DNA of 20,813 nucleotides from Candidatus Omnitrophota bacterium (GCA_028702395.1 JAQVOV010000012.1:1-20813), one strand, 5' to 3'. Counted from the stretch's first letter, positions 6,912 through 14,266 are shown. Notes: generated by a model from the letters alone, not told the origin. Numbers and translations: made by a program.

Positions 6912-7130
6912 TTAAGAAGGAGCATTCTCAACAGTATGTGTACGATTACCTCCTGAAACGATATGTCCTTTTACCGAAACCGAGCAAATACCTATATCAT
7001 GTCCTGTGCCTTTACAGTGATTTGTTCCTTCTATATAAATGCCTCCTACTTGACAAACCTGAAGTATAGCATTCTCGGAATTAAGCTTTATTCCTGTTAT
7101 AACAGGTTTTTTATATTTTTTATATTTCAT
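6912..7130 (-). CDS. Small three-cysteine peptide B (unrecognised family)
   Basis: This 72-aa peptide is related to peptide A. The shared N-terminal pattern runs from K4-K5-Y6 to L23-Q-V-C26. The two peptides then share G-I-Y, C39, C49, a K-G pair and the A-P-S ending. The central part is rich in G, H and C, with no signal peptide or membrane helix. The ATG at 7128-7130 is chosen; the open frame extends six codons to a TTG at 7148, but neither start has a strong ribosome-binding site. It lies about 110 nt downstream of the intact 85-aa ORF on the same strand and is probably co-transcribed with it. Function is unknown, and a ribosomally made modified peptide is only one possibility. Confidence 0.7.
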   Translation of the reverse strand: MKYKKYKKPVITGIKLNSENAILQVCQVGGIYIEGTNHCKGTGHDIGICSVSVKGHIVSGGNRTHTVENAPS

Positions 7131-7237
7131 CTTTTTTAGCAATTTCAAAAATTAATAAAATACATTTTTTTCTTACATGTAATTATTAATTTAATTTTAT
7201 ATCAATATCAGAATGATTTCAAGAATATTCTTGTTTT

Positions 7238-7495
7238 TTAAGCGTTCTTATGCAGTCCTTTAATAGGCTCCTGACAATATTTGCTTACAAGTTTATCAAA
7301 AACATCAAGTGCTTCTTTTCGGCTTTTAAAGGTCATCCTTTGCTGTTCACGCGGATCCTTTATATTAGGATTCTTATAGATACATACGCCTCCGCCTTGT
7401 TTACTCTTAAAAAAGTATACAATGAATTTTCTTGATTGCGGAGTTTTACTTAGTGACGACTTTTTGTTCATCATTTTGTTCTTTTTTATTGGCAT
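7238..7495 (-). CDS. Unrecognised 85-aa basic protein, intact copy
   Basis: No family was recognised. From the ATG at 7493-7495 the protein is 85 aa: a basic N-terminus (MPIKKNKMMNKKSS), a predicted beta segment RKFIVYFFKSKQGGGVCIYK (22-41), then RMTFKSRKEALDVFDKLVSKY, which looks like a strand followed by an amphipathic helix, and the end QEPIKGLHKNA. A small alpha/beta domain of this kind could bind nucleic acid or peptide, but that is speculation. AAGGAG lies 6 nt before this ATG, so the longer frame to 7519, which runs into a GC-rich repeat, is rejected. Two broken copies flank peptide A (5060-5182 and 5613-5720), so this gene and the peptide appear to be duplicated as a unit. Confidence 0.75.
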   Translation of the reverse strand: MPIKKNKMMNKKSSLSKTPQSRKFIVYFFKSKQGGGVCIYKNPNIKDPREQQRMTFKSRKEALDVFDKLVSKYCQEPIKGLHKNA

Positions 7496-7512
7496 TATAT
7501 TCTCCTTGTTCA

Positions 7513-7556
7513 GCGCCACGCGCTACGAGCTACGCGCAGCGAGTAGTTCGTGGCGC
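7513..7556. repeat. GC-rich inverted repeat between the transporter and the 85-aa ORF
   Basis: Perfect 8-bp outer arms GCGCCACG (7513-7520) and CGTGGCGC (7549-7556) enclose heptad-like GCTACGA/GCTACGC repeats and an inner GC-rich inverted stretch. Its composition is very different from the AT-rich surroundings. It starts 18 nt upstream of the 85-aa ORF start and ends 6 nt before the transporter stop codon. Confidence 0.75.
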
Positions 7557-7561
7557 GCAGC

Positions 7562-8416
7562 TCATTCATTATTAAAAACTATACTTAAGATCCCTCCCAT
7601 AATAACTAATATCATACCACATAAAGCCATACTTGAAGGAATATTTTTCCATATTACCCAATCGGCTATACCAGCGAACAATACCCCAAAATACATAAAT
7701 GGCGATATTTCAGAAGCTTTTCCAAAAGCTAACGACATTGTAAACAATATTTGGAATAGAAAAAACATAAATCCTCCTCCAAGAAGATATATCCATTGCT
7801 CGGAAGATGGAAATTGCGGATGCAAAAGCAGCATAACACCTGATACAATAGTGATAGAAAATATATAATAAAAAACGATCGTAAAACTCTTTTCATTGCC
7901 TGTTTTTTTTAGAACTCGTGTACTAACAATAGAAAATGCTGCAAACAATCCTGAAAGCAAAGCTGATATCTCTCCTAATTCAACAGAAAAGGTTCTCACT
8001 CGTAAGATCAATGCTATTCCAAAGAATCCCAAAATCAAGAAGATCCAGTTGCGTTTTTTGAATTTTGCAGCAAAGAAAACAACAATTATTAATGGAACAA
8101 ATAAAGGAGCTGAATTGTTCAAAAGCACTGCTTTGGCAAGACTTGTTCTTTCCAATGCCCAAAAAAAACAATATAAAGACAATATCCCTGAAAGTGTCCT
8201 GAGAAAATAATATAAAGGTTTTTTGGGCACAATTGCGTTTATTCCATTATAAACGAGAAAAGGGAACATTAATATCAAAGCAAACCCTGTTTGATAAAAC
8301 AATATAGTATTGAGTCCAAGACCACCTTGACTTAAAAGTTTAACAGTAACAGTTCTTCCTACTGCCCAAAAAAATGCTACTATAACTAAGATAATGCCGA
8401 TGTGTTTTTTTTTCAT
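7562..8416 (-). CDS. EamA/DMT-family membrane transporter
   Basis: This 284-aa protein is almost entirely hydrophobic, with about ten predicted membrane helices in two homologous halves, the layout of the drug/metabolite transporter superfamily (EamA domains). Typical family features include the N-terminal AFFWAVGRTVTVKL segment, the LLNNSAPLFVPLI segment at the end of the first half and GMILVIMGGILSI as the last helix. Members export amino acids, metabolites or cofactors; the substrate cannot be read from sequence. GAGG lies just upstream of the ATG and immediately abuts the heptad array at 8424-8465. It ends 66 nt before the 85-aa ORF, so it may share a transcript with the peptide cassette. 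Confidence 0.85.
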   Translation of the reverse strand: MKKKHIGIILVIVAFFWAVGRTVTVKLLSQGGLGLNTILFYQTGFALILMFPFLVYNGINAIVPKKPLYYFLRTLSGILSLYCFFWALERTSLAKAVLLNNSAPLFVPLIIVVFFAAKFKKRNWIFLILGFFGIALILRVRTFSVELGEISALLSGLFAAFSIVSTRVLKKTGNEKSFTIVFYYIFSITIVSGVMLLLHPQFPSSEQWIYLLGGGFMFFLFQILFTMSLAFGKASEISPFMYFGVLFAGIADWVIWKNIPSSMALCGMILVIMGGILSIVFNNE

Positions 8417-8423
8417 TTTTCCT

Positions 8424-8465
8424 CGTAAAGCGTTAGACGTTAAACGTAAGACGTTAAACGTAAGG
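8424..8465. repeat. Six in-phase heptads upstream of the EamA gene
   Basis: Six consecutive 7-nt units with no phase break: CGTAAAG, CGTTAGA, then CGTTAAA, CGTAAGA, then CGTTAAA, CGTAAGG. The array begins 8 nt before the EamA start codon. It can partly fold on itself because TTAACG and CGTTAA are complementary. It is the clearest example in the window of strict period seven. Confidence 0.9.
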
Positions 8466-8480
8466 TTAAATGGACTCGAG

Positions 8481-8520
8481 ATCCCGGTATTTGCCAGCTT
8501 ACAGCTGGCAAAACCGGGAT
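8481..8520. repeat. Long REP-like hairpin
   Basis: ATCCCGGTATTTGCCAGC (8481-8498) pairs with 8504-8520 over 17 bp with one bulged A and a TTACA loop, and is followed by GACAG. The ATCCCGG...CCGGGAT ends resemble widespread REP sequences. No U-run follows on either strand, so it is not an obvious intrinsic terminator. Confidence 0.85.
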
Positions 8521-8543
8521 GACAGTCTATAAGACCTATTAAA

Positions 8544-8717
8544 CTTCTGACTTCTGGCCTCTGGCTTATAACCCCATTCGCTTCAATTTAGGACGTCCAT
8601 TTAGCTCGCTGCGCTCTGCTCGGTGCGCGTGGCTAAATTCAGAACCATACACTACGATATGCTATTTGCGATATGCGATTTGCCATTTCCTTTTTCCTTT
8701 TTACTTAGAATTTCCCT
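8544..8717. repeat. Chained heptad arrays with cores, between Smr and EamA genes
   Basis: Three different heptad arrays follow one another: CTTCTGA/CTTCTGG/CCTCTGG (8544-8564), a GC-rich array of five units from GCTCGCT to GCTAAAT (8604-8638) and an array of seven units starting GATATGC/TATTTGC (8656-8704). Palindromic AGGACGTCC (8590-8598) precedes the second, and AGAACCATACACTAC (8641-8655) precedes the third, matching the shared core. CCCTATTAGCTCG follows at the end (8714-8726). The 310-bp gap holds no credible gene. Confidence 0.8.
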
Positions 8718-8726
8718 ATTAGCTCG

Positions 8727-8993
8727 CTACAGACCTCGTTTATGCTTGAAATGAATAAACAGCCTACCGAAATTCTTGCTATCTTTATCTATACGATGGT
8801 ATAACTGTTTTATATGTTTTTGTTCTAAAAATCGTATAACAGTTTTTTTCAACTGGCCAGACCCTTTGCCAGGAATTATCTCTACAAGAGCTATTTTTTT
8901 ATCAATAGCCTCTTGAATAATATCATTTAAAGCCTGATCGATCTTGTACCCTTTATTGAATATTTCATGCAGATCCAGTTTTAGTTTAGCCAT
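8727..8993 (-). CDS. Stand-alone Smr-domain protein
   Basis: The 88-aa protein consists of little more than a small MutS-related (Smr) domain: the LDLH motif at residues 6-9 and PGKGSGQLKKTVIRFL (41-56), matching the conserved GxGxG-L loop of the family. Smr domains bind and sometimes cleave nucleic acid; stand-alone bacterial forms act on RNA or DNA branches or in ribosome rescue. The ATG at 8991-8993 is supported by a GGAG site 6 nt upstream. The open frame extends 41 codons further, but those codons are translated inverted repeat (9023-9102) and are rejected. It lies about 90 nt downstream of the glycosidase-like gene on the same strand. Confidence 0.85.
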   Translation of the reverse strand: MAKLKLDLHEIFNKGYKIDQALNDIIQEAIDKKIALVEIIPGKGSGQLKKTVIRFLEQKHIKQLYHRIDKDSKNFGRLFIHFKHKRGL

Positions 8994-9022
8994 ATTTACT
9001 CCATTAATTAAATGTTCGAAAA

Positions 9023-9102
9023 TCGGAAGACGAAAGTCGGGAATCGTCTTTGGCCAGTTATCTGTTTTTCTCGAATTCCGATTATCGACTCCCGTCTTCC
9101 GA
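9023..9102. repeat. Heptad inverted repeat overlapping the glycosidase 3' end
   Basis: Arms 9023-9046 and 9079-9102 match at 20 of 24 positions and contain AATCGGAAGAC-like repeats. The loop is 32 nt. The right arm contains the stop codon (9082-9084) of the upstream glycosidase-like gene and encodes its last six residues. The left end lies 29 nt before the Smr start codon. Confidence 0.85.
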
Positions 9103-10968
9103 ATTGTTCCACTCATCTTTCAACATGTAGTACGCACTTCTGGGATATCTCAAAAACGGACTATCAGTCCCTTTGCCTTGGGAAACAATACCATACCACT
9201 CCTCCTGCGACCAACCATCGACAAAAGCCATTTCCCCTGTCGGTCTATCATCATGACTATATGGTGATGCATATTGATCTTTCCACCATTCATCTAACCA
9301 TTCAAAAACAATTCCGCCAATGCTATTTCCTTCTCCTGATCTACCAGCACTGTTATAAACAATATCATCCCAGCAATTTTTAATATAGGTTAGCTGCATT
9401 TTGTAATCACTTGATTTACCTGTCCAGTAAGCATCACACCCAAATTCTGTAATTAAGATCGGCCTATCTATATGAGTTTTTGCTTCAATCCAAAGTGAAC
9501 CAAACCCATCTTCACCTCTATAATCATTTATACCTATAAAATCAAGCTCAGTCGCATATTGTGCATAATAGTCTATTAGACCTATTCCAAAATTGCCTAC
9601 ACCTACAGGATGTTCAGGATCGATCTCATGTATCATTTTCGCTGCTGCGTTAAGAAATTTTGCATAATGTTCGGGTTTGGATGCAGCATTTGTTCTTGTA
9701 GCATTTATACCGGTATAATCTGCAGGGAGGTTGTTCTCATTACCCAGAATATAACCTAAAAGCCATGGCTCATCTTTATATTCTTCAACCGTGTTACGCA
9801 GTTTAGCAAGCATTTTCTTTTTCTGTTTCACACTTGTATAATCAGTTCCCTTTTCCCAAGTAGCACCGGAATCAACTGTATATGCCCCAAGAAAATTACA
9901 CAAAAGAACTTTTATACCATACGTATCATTAAGATCTCTAAGCAGTTTTTTGTCAATATACTGATTATCCAATATACGAAGCGTATTACATCCCATTTGT
10001 TTTAACAAAGTGAAATCACCTGTTTTTTCTTCATCTGGATCCTGTTTACCATTATTATTCTTGTCAACCCAGCTTTCATATGCAACATCATTAACCCCAT
10101 TATTATTAATATCCGATCGCATCCATTCCCAATCATATCGCTCGCCTATTTTCGTAGGGGCATAATGTATTCCTTTTATAAAATATGGTTTATTATCAAC
10201 TTCCAATGACCACTGTCCATTAGAATATTTTACGCAGCTGACTTTCCCGCCACGCCTTTGAACAACTTTTAATTTCGTGATATCACAGGCTTCTTTAGCC
10301 CTGTCCTCTAACGTAAATTTCACGAATTTTCCAGGAGTAACAGATACTTTATTCTTTTCTGGTTTTCCTTTTATTGCTGCTTCTGTCTTTATAAAAGCAC
10401 CATCTAATCGCAATTCAAGTTCAGGATGCATACGTGTTATATTAATTATTTTAGACCAAGAAGCAGGCGCGATCAACCATGTCCAACTATGACTTCTATT
10501 CCAGCAAAAAGTATTAGGGTACATTATCATTGAAGCTCTGTATGCTTTTACTGCATGTAGCCAAAGCCCTGCATTTTCAAGTGCCTGTCCTGTGAAATAC
10601 AAACGTATACCTGGTTCGATCTTATCATATGCGACCCAAGAATAAAAATCTATAATAGGTTCATTAGTATTAACTCTACTCCAAATATCCTTTGAGATCT
10701 TTTTCTCGCTTGCTAACTTCAAATATTCAGGATCATTTAAAAAACTTTTATTAGGATCAATACCTTCCCCTTGGGCCATAGAAAGCCCTTTTTCATCTGT
10801 TATATTATAAGAATACTCATAAGTTCCTACATTCAAAAACTCCCCGTATTTTTCATAAGAAACACTTTTCTCAGTGCCCTTATCATATAGTTCAAGATCC
10901 TGTGCAGTTGCAATATCAAAATCAAACAAAAAAATACATATAATAACAAAATAAAGCTTTTTGATCAT
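9082..10968 (-). CDS. Secreted glycoside-hydrolase-like protein with TIM barrel
   Basis: This 628-aa protein has an N-terminal signal peptide (about residues 1-22, ending A-T-A before QD). Residues ~60-235 form a region I do not recognise. From ~245 on, the sequence looks like a glycoside hydrolase of clan A: LEVDNKPYFIKGIHYAP, DFTLLKQMGCNTLRI, the acid/base motif LGNENN with E411, and the nucleophile motif LITEFG with E508, then WLDEWW near 557-562. This is the layout of family 2/5-type TIM barrels. An acidic Asn/Asp-rich insert, DINNNGVND ... DKNNNGKQDPDEE (286-314), resembles paired calcium-binding loops. Substrate unknown; an envelope-modifying transglycosylase is possible as well as a hydrolase. 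The last six codons and the stop lie in a repeat arm. It is divergent from the membrane protein at 11051. Confidence 0.75.
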   Translation of the reverse strand: MIKKLYFVIICIFLFDFDIATAQDLELYDKGTEKSVSYEKYGEFLNVGTYEYSYNITDEKGLSMAQGEGIDPNKSFLNDPEYLKLASEKKISKDIWSRVNTNEPIIDFYSWVAYDKIEPGIRLYFTGQALENAGLWLHAVKAYRASMIMYPNTFCWNRSHSWTWLIAPASWSKIINITRMHPELELRLDGAFIKTEAAIKGKPEKNKVSVTPGKFVKFTLEDRAKEACDITKLKVVQRRGGKVSCVKYSNGQWSLEVDNKPYFIKGIHYAPTKIGERYDWEWMRSDINNNGVNDVAYESWVDKNNNGKQDPDEEKTGDFTLLKQMGCNTLRILDNQYIDKKLLRDLNDTYGIKVLLCNFLGAYTVDSGATWEKGTDYTSVKQKKKMLAKLRNTVEEYKDEPWLLGYILGNENNLPADYTGINATRTNAASKPEHYAKFLNAAAKMIHEIDPEHPVGVGNFGIGLIDYYAQYATELDFIGINDYRGEDGFGSLWIEAKTHIDRPILITEFGCDAYWTGKSSDYKMQLTYIKNCWDDIVYNSAGRSGEGNSIGGIVFEWLDEWWKDQYASPYSHDDRPTGEMAFVDGWSQEEWYGIVSQGKGTDSPFLRYPRSAYYMLKDEWNNSEDGSR

Positions 10969-10994
10969 AATGACCTTTCCTTGTTCTCCATTTT

Positions 10995-11022
10995 AGTATA
11001 TAATGATATTATACTATATCAT
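10995..11022. promoter_or_regulatory. AT-rich divergent promoter region with inverted repeat
   Basis: The 82-nt gap between two divergent genes contains TATAAT on the plus strand (10999-11004), TATACT on the minus strand (10995-11000) and an inverted repeat ATGATAT-TATACT-ATATCAT (11003-11022) with a -10-like hexamer at its centre. No good -35 boxes were found at standard spacing. It could be overlapping divergent promoters or an operator. Confidence 0.4.
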
Positions 11023-11050
11023 CTTACTATTAAAAATGAATATTTAAATT

Positions 11051-13390
11051 ATGGTAAAAGAAAATAGATCTAAAATTAATTTATTACTGGTAATTCCTAT
11101 TGTTGTTATATTGGCAGTAATAGTTCTGGTTGTTTTCATAGCTTACAGAGCTGAAACTGCAGGTGTAAAAGTTGGAGCACAGAACATCTATCTTTCCTCA
11201 GTAGAGAAACAACAAACTACAAAAAGAACAACTAAAAATAAGATATCTAGAAATGAAGCTGATCTAAAAGAGAAACCTGGTTATATAGCAAATAACACCT
11301 CTAAAAACCAGGATGAAAAAGAAGGTTACACCCAAGCAGCATCAAAAAAAACAAAAGATATTGATCACTCAAATGGAACATTTGGAAGTAATAGACACGC
11401 AGAAACACAAAATAACACAGCTTCCATAGCATCCAGCACACCGTCAAGTCTTTCAGCAAAAAAAAACATTAATGATACTTACAGGCAAACAAGTCCTGCC
11501 ACTGAGAAAAAAGATCCTGTTTTAGATACTTCTGGCAAAGACAATGATCGTAAACTTTTAAGCGATGACATAAAAACAGAAACCAAAGATCAAAGGATAT
11601 TTTATTCTTTTGACTCATCGAAAAGATCTTTAGCCCCATCTACGCTTGGAATACTTCAGACAAAAGAGCTTATAGTCAATAAAAATTCTAATAACACATC
11701 AATAGTAACAAAAGAAAAGAACATTCATCTTAAATTGTCAGGATATCTGTCAAAAGAACTTTTTATTTTCAATCTATACAATAATATTACAGATGGTAAT
11801 CTTGATCTACGCGGAGATTTCAAGGTAACGTCTCACGGTAAAAAAACAGATGAACGAACAGATGTCCTCTTTTATTATACAGAGAACGACTTTAACAATT
11901 CAATACAGCTTCCGACATTGATCAATGGATATATAACACCTAAAACATTCCGGAAAAACACTTTGTATATTGACAAATATGGAAAATTACATTGCCAATC
12001 ACCTATTTACATTCCTTTTCCTATTACATATTCTATAACCCGAATGAGCGAGAATTCTGATCTTTCCATACAACAACCTGTATCTGATTGGCTAAAAAAA
12101 GAGTTCAACAGTCTTCCTGTAACAATAAAGAACTTCCTTGATATTGCAAAAACAGGAAATGATGAATATAAAATGCTTTTTGTATATACATTATTTTACA
12201 AGTTTTTTGGTTACCAAAAAGATATCCTGCCTGTAGAATTACCAAAAGGCAAAACATGGGATGAATACCTAAACACCTATATTAATGATAACATCAGACT
12301 ATTAGCAGATTGTGATGTTCTATCAACATATGCTTTTATTTTCATGAAGTATCTTGATCTGCCTACCATTGTATGTGCCGGTTACAATAATACTGAACAT
12401 AAAACAATGACAACACTTGATCATACTGAATATCATGCTGCCACTCTTGTAAAAATAAAAGATAAATGGACCTTATTTGATCCTAGCACAGTTACTCCTG
12501 ATTTTACAGAAGAAGCGTTGATATTAAGTGCTCAAAAAGAAGAAAACCAAGAAAAAATAAATGAAATCCTTTCTCTCATAACTCAAGACCAAAAAGATAA
12601 CGTTGAAAACTTTAAACAAGACTTTTCTTTATCAAAATTCCCTGCAAAGAAATTCAGTATGCCTAAAACAATATTGTCTCTTTTATCTGAATTTACAACC
12701 AGTGATACGCCTGCTGTTATGCAGAGCATGGATACTTCCCAAAGCACTCTTTTGGAAATATCGGATTTCTTCAAAAACAATGAGTATATATCAAGTTTTT
12801 ATCAAAACATTGACCTTGTTGCTTTTACCTGTTCAGGTCTAATAAGAATATGCATTATTTTAGTTTTAATATCTTTTTCATTGAAGATCCTTGTAAAAAA
12901 AGTTGCCTCTATCAAAAAAGGGGCATTTTACACCCAAATAGTTACCAAAAAGCTAGTACTAGCCTCTGCCTTGTGTACATTACTCATATACTGCTTACTT
13001 TTAGCACATGCTTTAGGAAAAGGTCTTTCAATGTTTCCAAAATATGATATTGTTCTTGTTATAGCAGGGATCCTAATATTATTGAGCACGCTGATACTTG
13101 TACTTAGACAATGGAAAATAATATTACATTCTATCAAAGGGGATCTTGATCCATGCTATTTATGGAAGGAAAAAGGTATTATTAAGATAAGCAGAAATCC
13201 TGATGCAATAGGCTATATTTTTCTCGGAGTATCCGCTTTATTATATTGTCCGCACATAATAACACTAGCGATCTTTCTTGGACTGATAACAATAAATCAT
13301 TTGATCATTCTCCAGAAAGAAACTTTTTATAAATCTAATTTTAAGGATGAATGGGAAGAGTATTCTAAGATTTCCGAAAGATATTTGTAA
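11051..13390 (+). CDS. Membrane protein: transglutaminase-like domain plus ICMT-like C-terminus
   Basis: This 779-aa protein has one membrane helix at residues 10-31, then a polar, low-complexity stretch (~50-200) rich in K, N, S and T, as expected for an extracytoplasmic linker. A transglutaminase-like core follows with C421 (LLADCDVLSTYAF), H462 (TEYHAATLV) and D477 (WTLFDPST), a Cys-His-Asp triad in the right order and spacing. After ~585 come about five membrane helices. The end KISRNPDAIGYIF ... QKETFYK ... EEYSKISERYL (712-779) looks like the SAM-binding end of isoprenylcysteine/phospholipid methyltransferases (R-N-P-x-x-x-G, then a K-E-T and E-Y pair). The transglutaminase part is well supported; the methyltransferase part rests on pattern only and has no prenyl context here. 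No clear ribosome-binding site precedes the ATG. Confidence 0.75.
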   Translation: MVKENRSKINLLLVIPIVVILAVIVLVVFIAYRAETAGVKVGAQNIYLSSVEKQQTTKRTTKNKISRNEADLKEKPGYIANNTSKNQDEKEGYTQAASKKTKDIDHSNGTFGSNRHAETQNNTASIASSTPSSLSAKKNINDTYRQTSPATEKKDPVLDTSGKDNDRKLLSDDIKTETKDQRIFYSFDSSKRSLAPSTLGILQTKELIVNKNSNNTSIVTKEKNIHLKLSGYLSKELFIFNLYNNITDGNLDLRGDFKVTSHGKKTDERTDVLFYYTENDFNNSIQLPTLINGYITPKTFRKNTLYIDKYGKLHCQSPIYIPFPITYSITRMSENSDLSIQQPVSDWLKKEFNSLPVTIKNFLDIAKTGNDEYKMLFVYTLFYKFFGYQKDILPVELPKGKTWDEYLNTYINDNIRLLADCDVLSTYAFIFMKYLDLPTIVCAGYNNTEHKTMTTLDHTEYHAATLVKIKDKWTLFDPSTVTPDFTEEALILSAQKEENQEKINEILSLITQDQKDNVENFKQDFSLSKFPAKKFSMPKTILSLLSEFTTSDTPAVMQSMDTSQSTLLEISDFFKNNEYISSFYQNIDLVAFTCSGLIRICIILVLISFSLKILVKKVASIKKGAFYTQIVTKKLVLASALCTLLIYCLLLAHALGKGLSMFPKYDIVLVIAGILILLSTLILVLRQWKIILHSIKGDLDPCYLWKEKGIIKISRNPDAIGYIFLGVSALLYCPHIITLAIFLGLITINHLIILQKETFYKSNFKDEWEEYSKISERYL

Positions 13391-13501
13391 CTGTGTCATG
13401 AGTACTGTGTCTGTGAGTCATGTGTCTTTTGAGAAAAACTAAAATATAGAATTCCACAGCAGACTCATGACACAAAAGACACAGTACTCATGACACAGTT
13501 A
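13388..13501. repeat. Perfect inverted repeat beginning at two convergent stop codons
   Basis: Arms 13388-13412 and 13477-13501 are perfectly complementary over 25 bp (each starts TAACTGTGTCATGAG on its own strand). The first three bases of each arm are the TAA stop codons of the plus-strand membrane protein and the minus-strand truA. The 64-nt loop contains further TGTGTC-type units and AGAATTCCACAGC, a weak core match. Transcripts from both sides would end in the same structure. Confidence 0.95.
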
Positions 13502-14233
13502 ATATTTTACCCTCAACAAACACAGCCCATGTGCTTTGGCAGTTTGTCCTGCAAGTGTTCTTTTTTTACTTTCTATCAGCTCTTTCATACTAGAAGGATT
13601 ACGTTTGCCTCTTCCAACTTCCAATAATGTACCAACAATGATCCTAACCATATTATACAAAAAGCCGTCTGCTTCTATATCTATAAACAGATAATCCCCT
13701 TTTACTTTTATATCTATTTTCTTCACAGTTCTTACTGAAGTTTTTGTTGGACTGTTTGAACTTCTAAAACATGAAAAATCATGTTTTCCTATAATATATT
13801 TTGCCCCATGTCTGATAGCATTAATATCCAAACTCACAGGGTAATGCGCCACATATTTTCTATCGAAAACCATTTTGTTTTTCCCTGTATAGATCGAATA
13901 TCTGTATATCTTTGTTTTAGGCGAATATTGCGCGTCAAAATCATTTGAAACTTGCTTAATATTCTTTACAGCAATATCATCAGGCAAAACAGAATTAATT
14001 GCTTTTTTAAGGTTTCTTAAAGGAATGTTGGAAGAGGTGAAAAGATTTACGATCTGCTGTTTTGCATGCACTCCGGCATCGGTTCTGCCAGTAGCTTTTA
14101 AATTCACTTTATGATCAAGAATTTTTGAAAGATTATCTTCTATAAGCTGTTGTATCGAAAGACTGTTTTTTTGTTTTTGCCATCCGCAATAATTGGTGCC
14201 ATCATATTCAACTGTGAGTTTGAGGTTTCGCAT
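13499..14233 (-). CDS. truA: tRNA pseudouridine(38-40) synthase
   Basis: TruA converts uridines 38-40 in the tRNA anticodon arm to pseudouridine. From the ATG at 14231-14233 the protein is 244 aa, normal for the family. The N-terminus MRNLKLTVEYDGTNYCGWQ is diagnostic, the catalytic aspartate is D52 in ATGRTDAGVHA, and later blocks DFDAQYSPKTKIYRYSIY and FLYNMVRIIVGTLLEVGRG are conserved. The open frame extends 25 codons upstream to 14308, but that part translates a GC-rich REP hairpin and is rejected. It follows asd on the same strand across a gap holding that hairpin and a one-armed heptad element. Its stop codon lies in the inverted repeat at 13388-13501. Confidence 0.96.
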   Translation of the reverse strand: MRNLKLTVEYDGTNYCGWQKQKNSLSIQQLIEDNLSKILDHKVNLKATGRTDAGVHAKQQIVNLFTSSNIPLRNLKKAINSVLPDDIAVKNIKQVSNDFDAQYSPKTKIYRYSIYTGKNKMVFDRKYVAHYPVSLDINAIRHGAKYIIGKHDFSCFRSSNSPTKTSVRTVKKIDIKVKGDYLFIDIEADGFLYNMVRIIVGTLLEVGRGKRNPSSMKELIESKKRTLAGQTAKAHGLCLLRVKY

Positions 14234-14266
14234 AATGTTACTTCTTGCATTTCTGTTAAAAGTAAA

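Noticed and set aside
5801..7130. The radical SAM/SPASM gene at 19301 as the modifying enzyme for peptides A and B
   Set aside because: It is about 12 kb away, in an operon with a sugar-mutase-like gene, and nothing in the sequence ties it to the peptides.
7496..7519. Earlier ATG for the 85-aa ORF at 7517-7519
   Set aside because: It lies in the arm of the GC-rich repeat, while the ATG at 7493-7495 has AAGGAG at ideal spacing and matches the start of the relic copy at 5720.
8481..8520. The long hairpin between Smr and EamA genes as an intrinsic terminator
   Set aside because: No T-run follows the stem on either strand; the ends resemble REP sequences instead.
8994..9116. A 41-codon N-terminal extension of the Smr protein
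   Set aside because: It translates the inverted repeat at 9023-9102; the internal ATG has a good GGAG site and begins the Smr domain.
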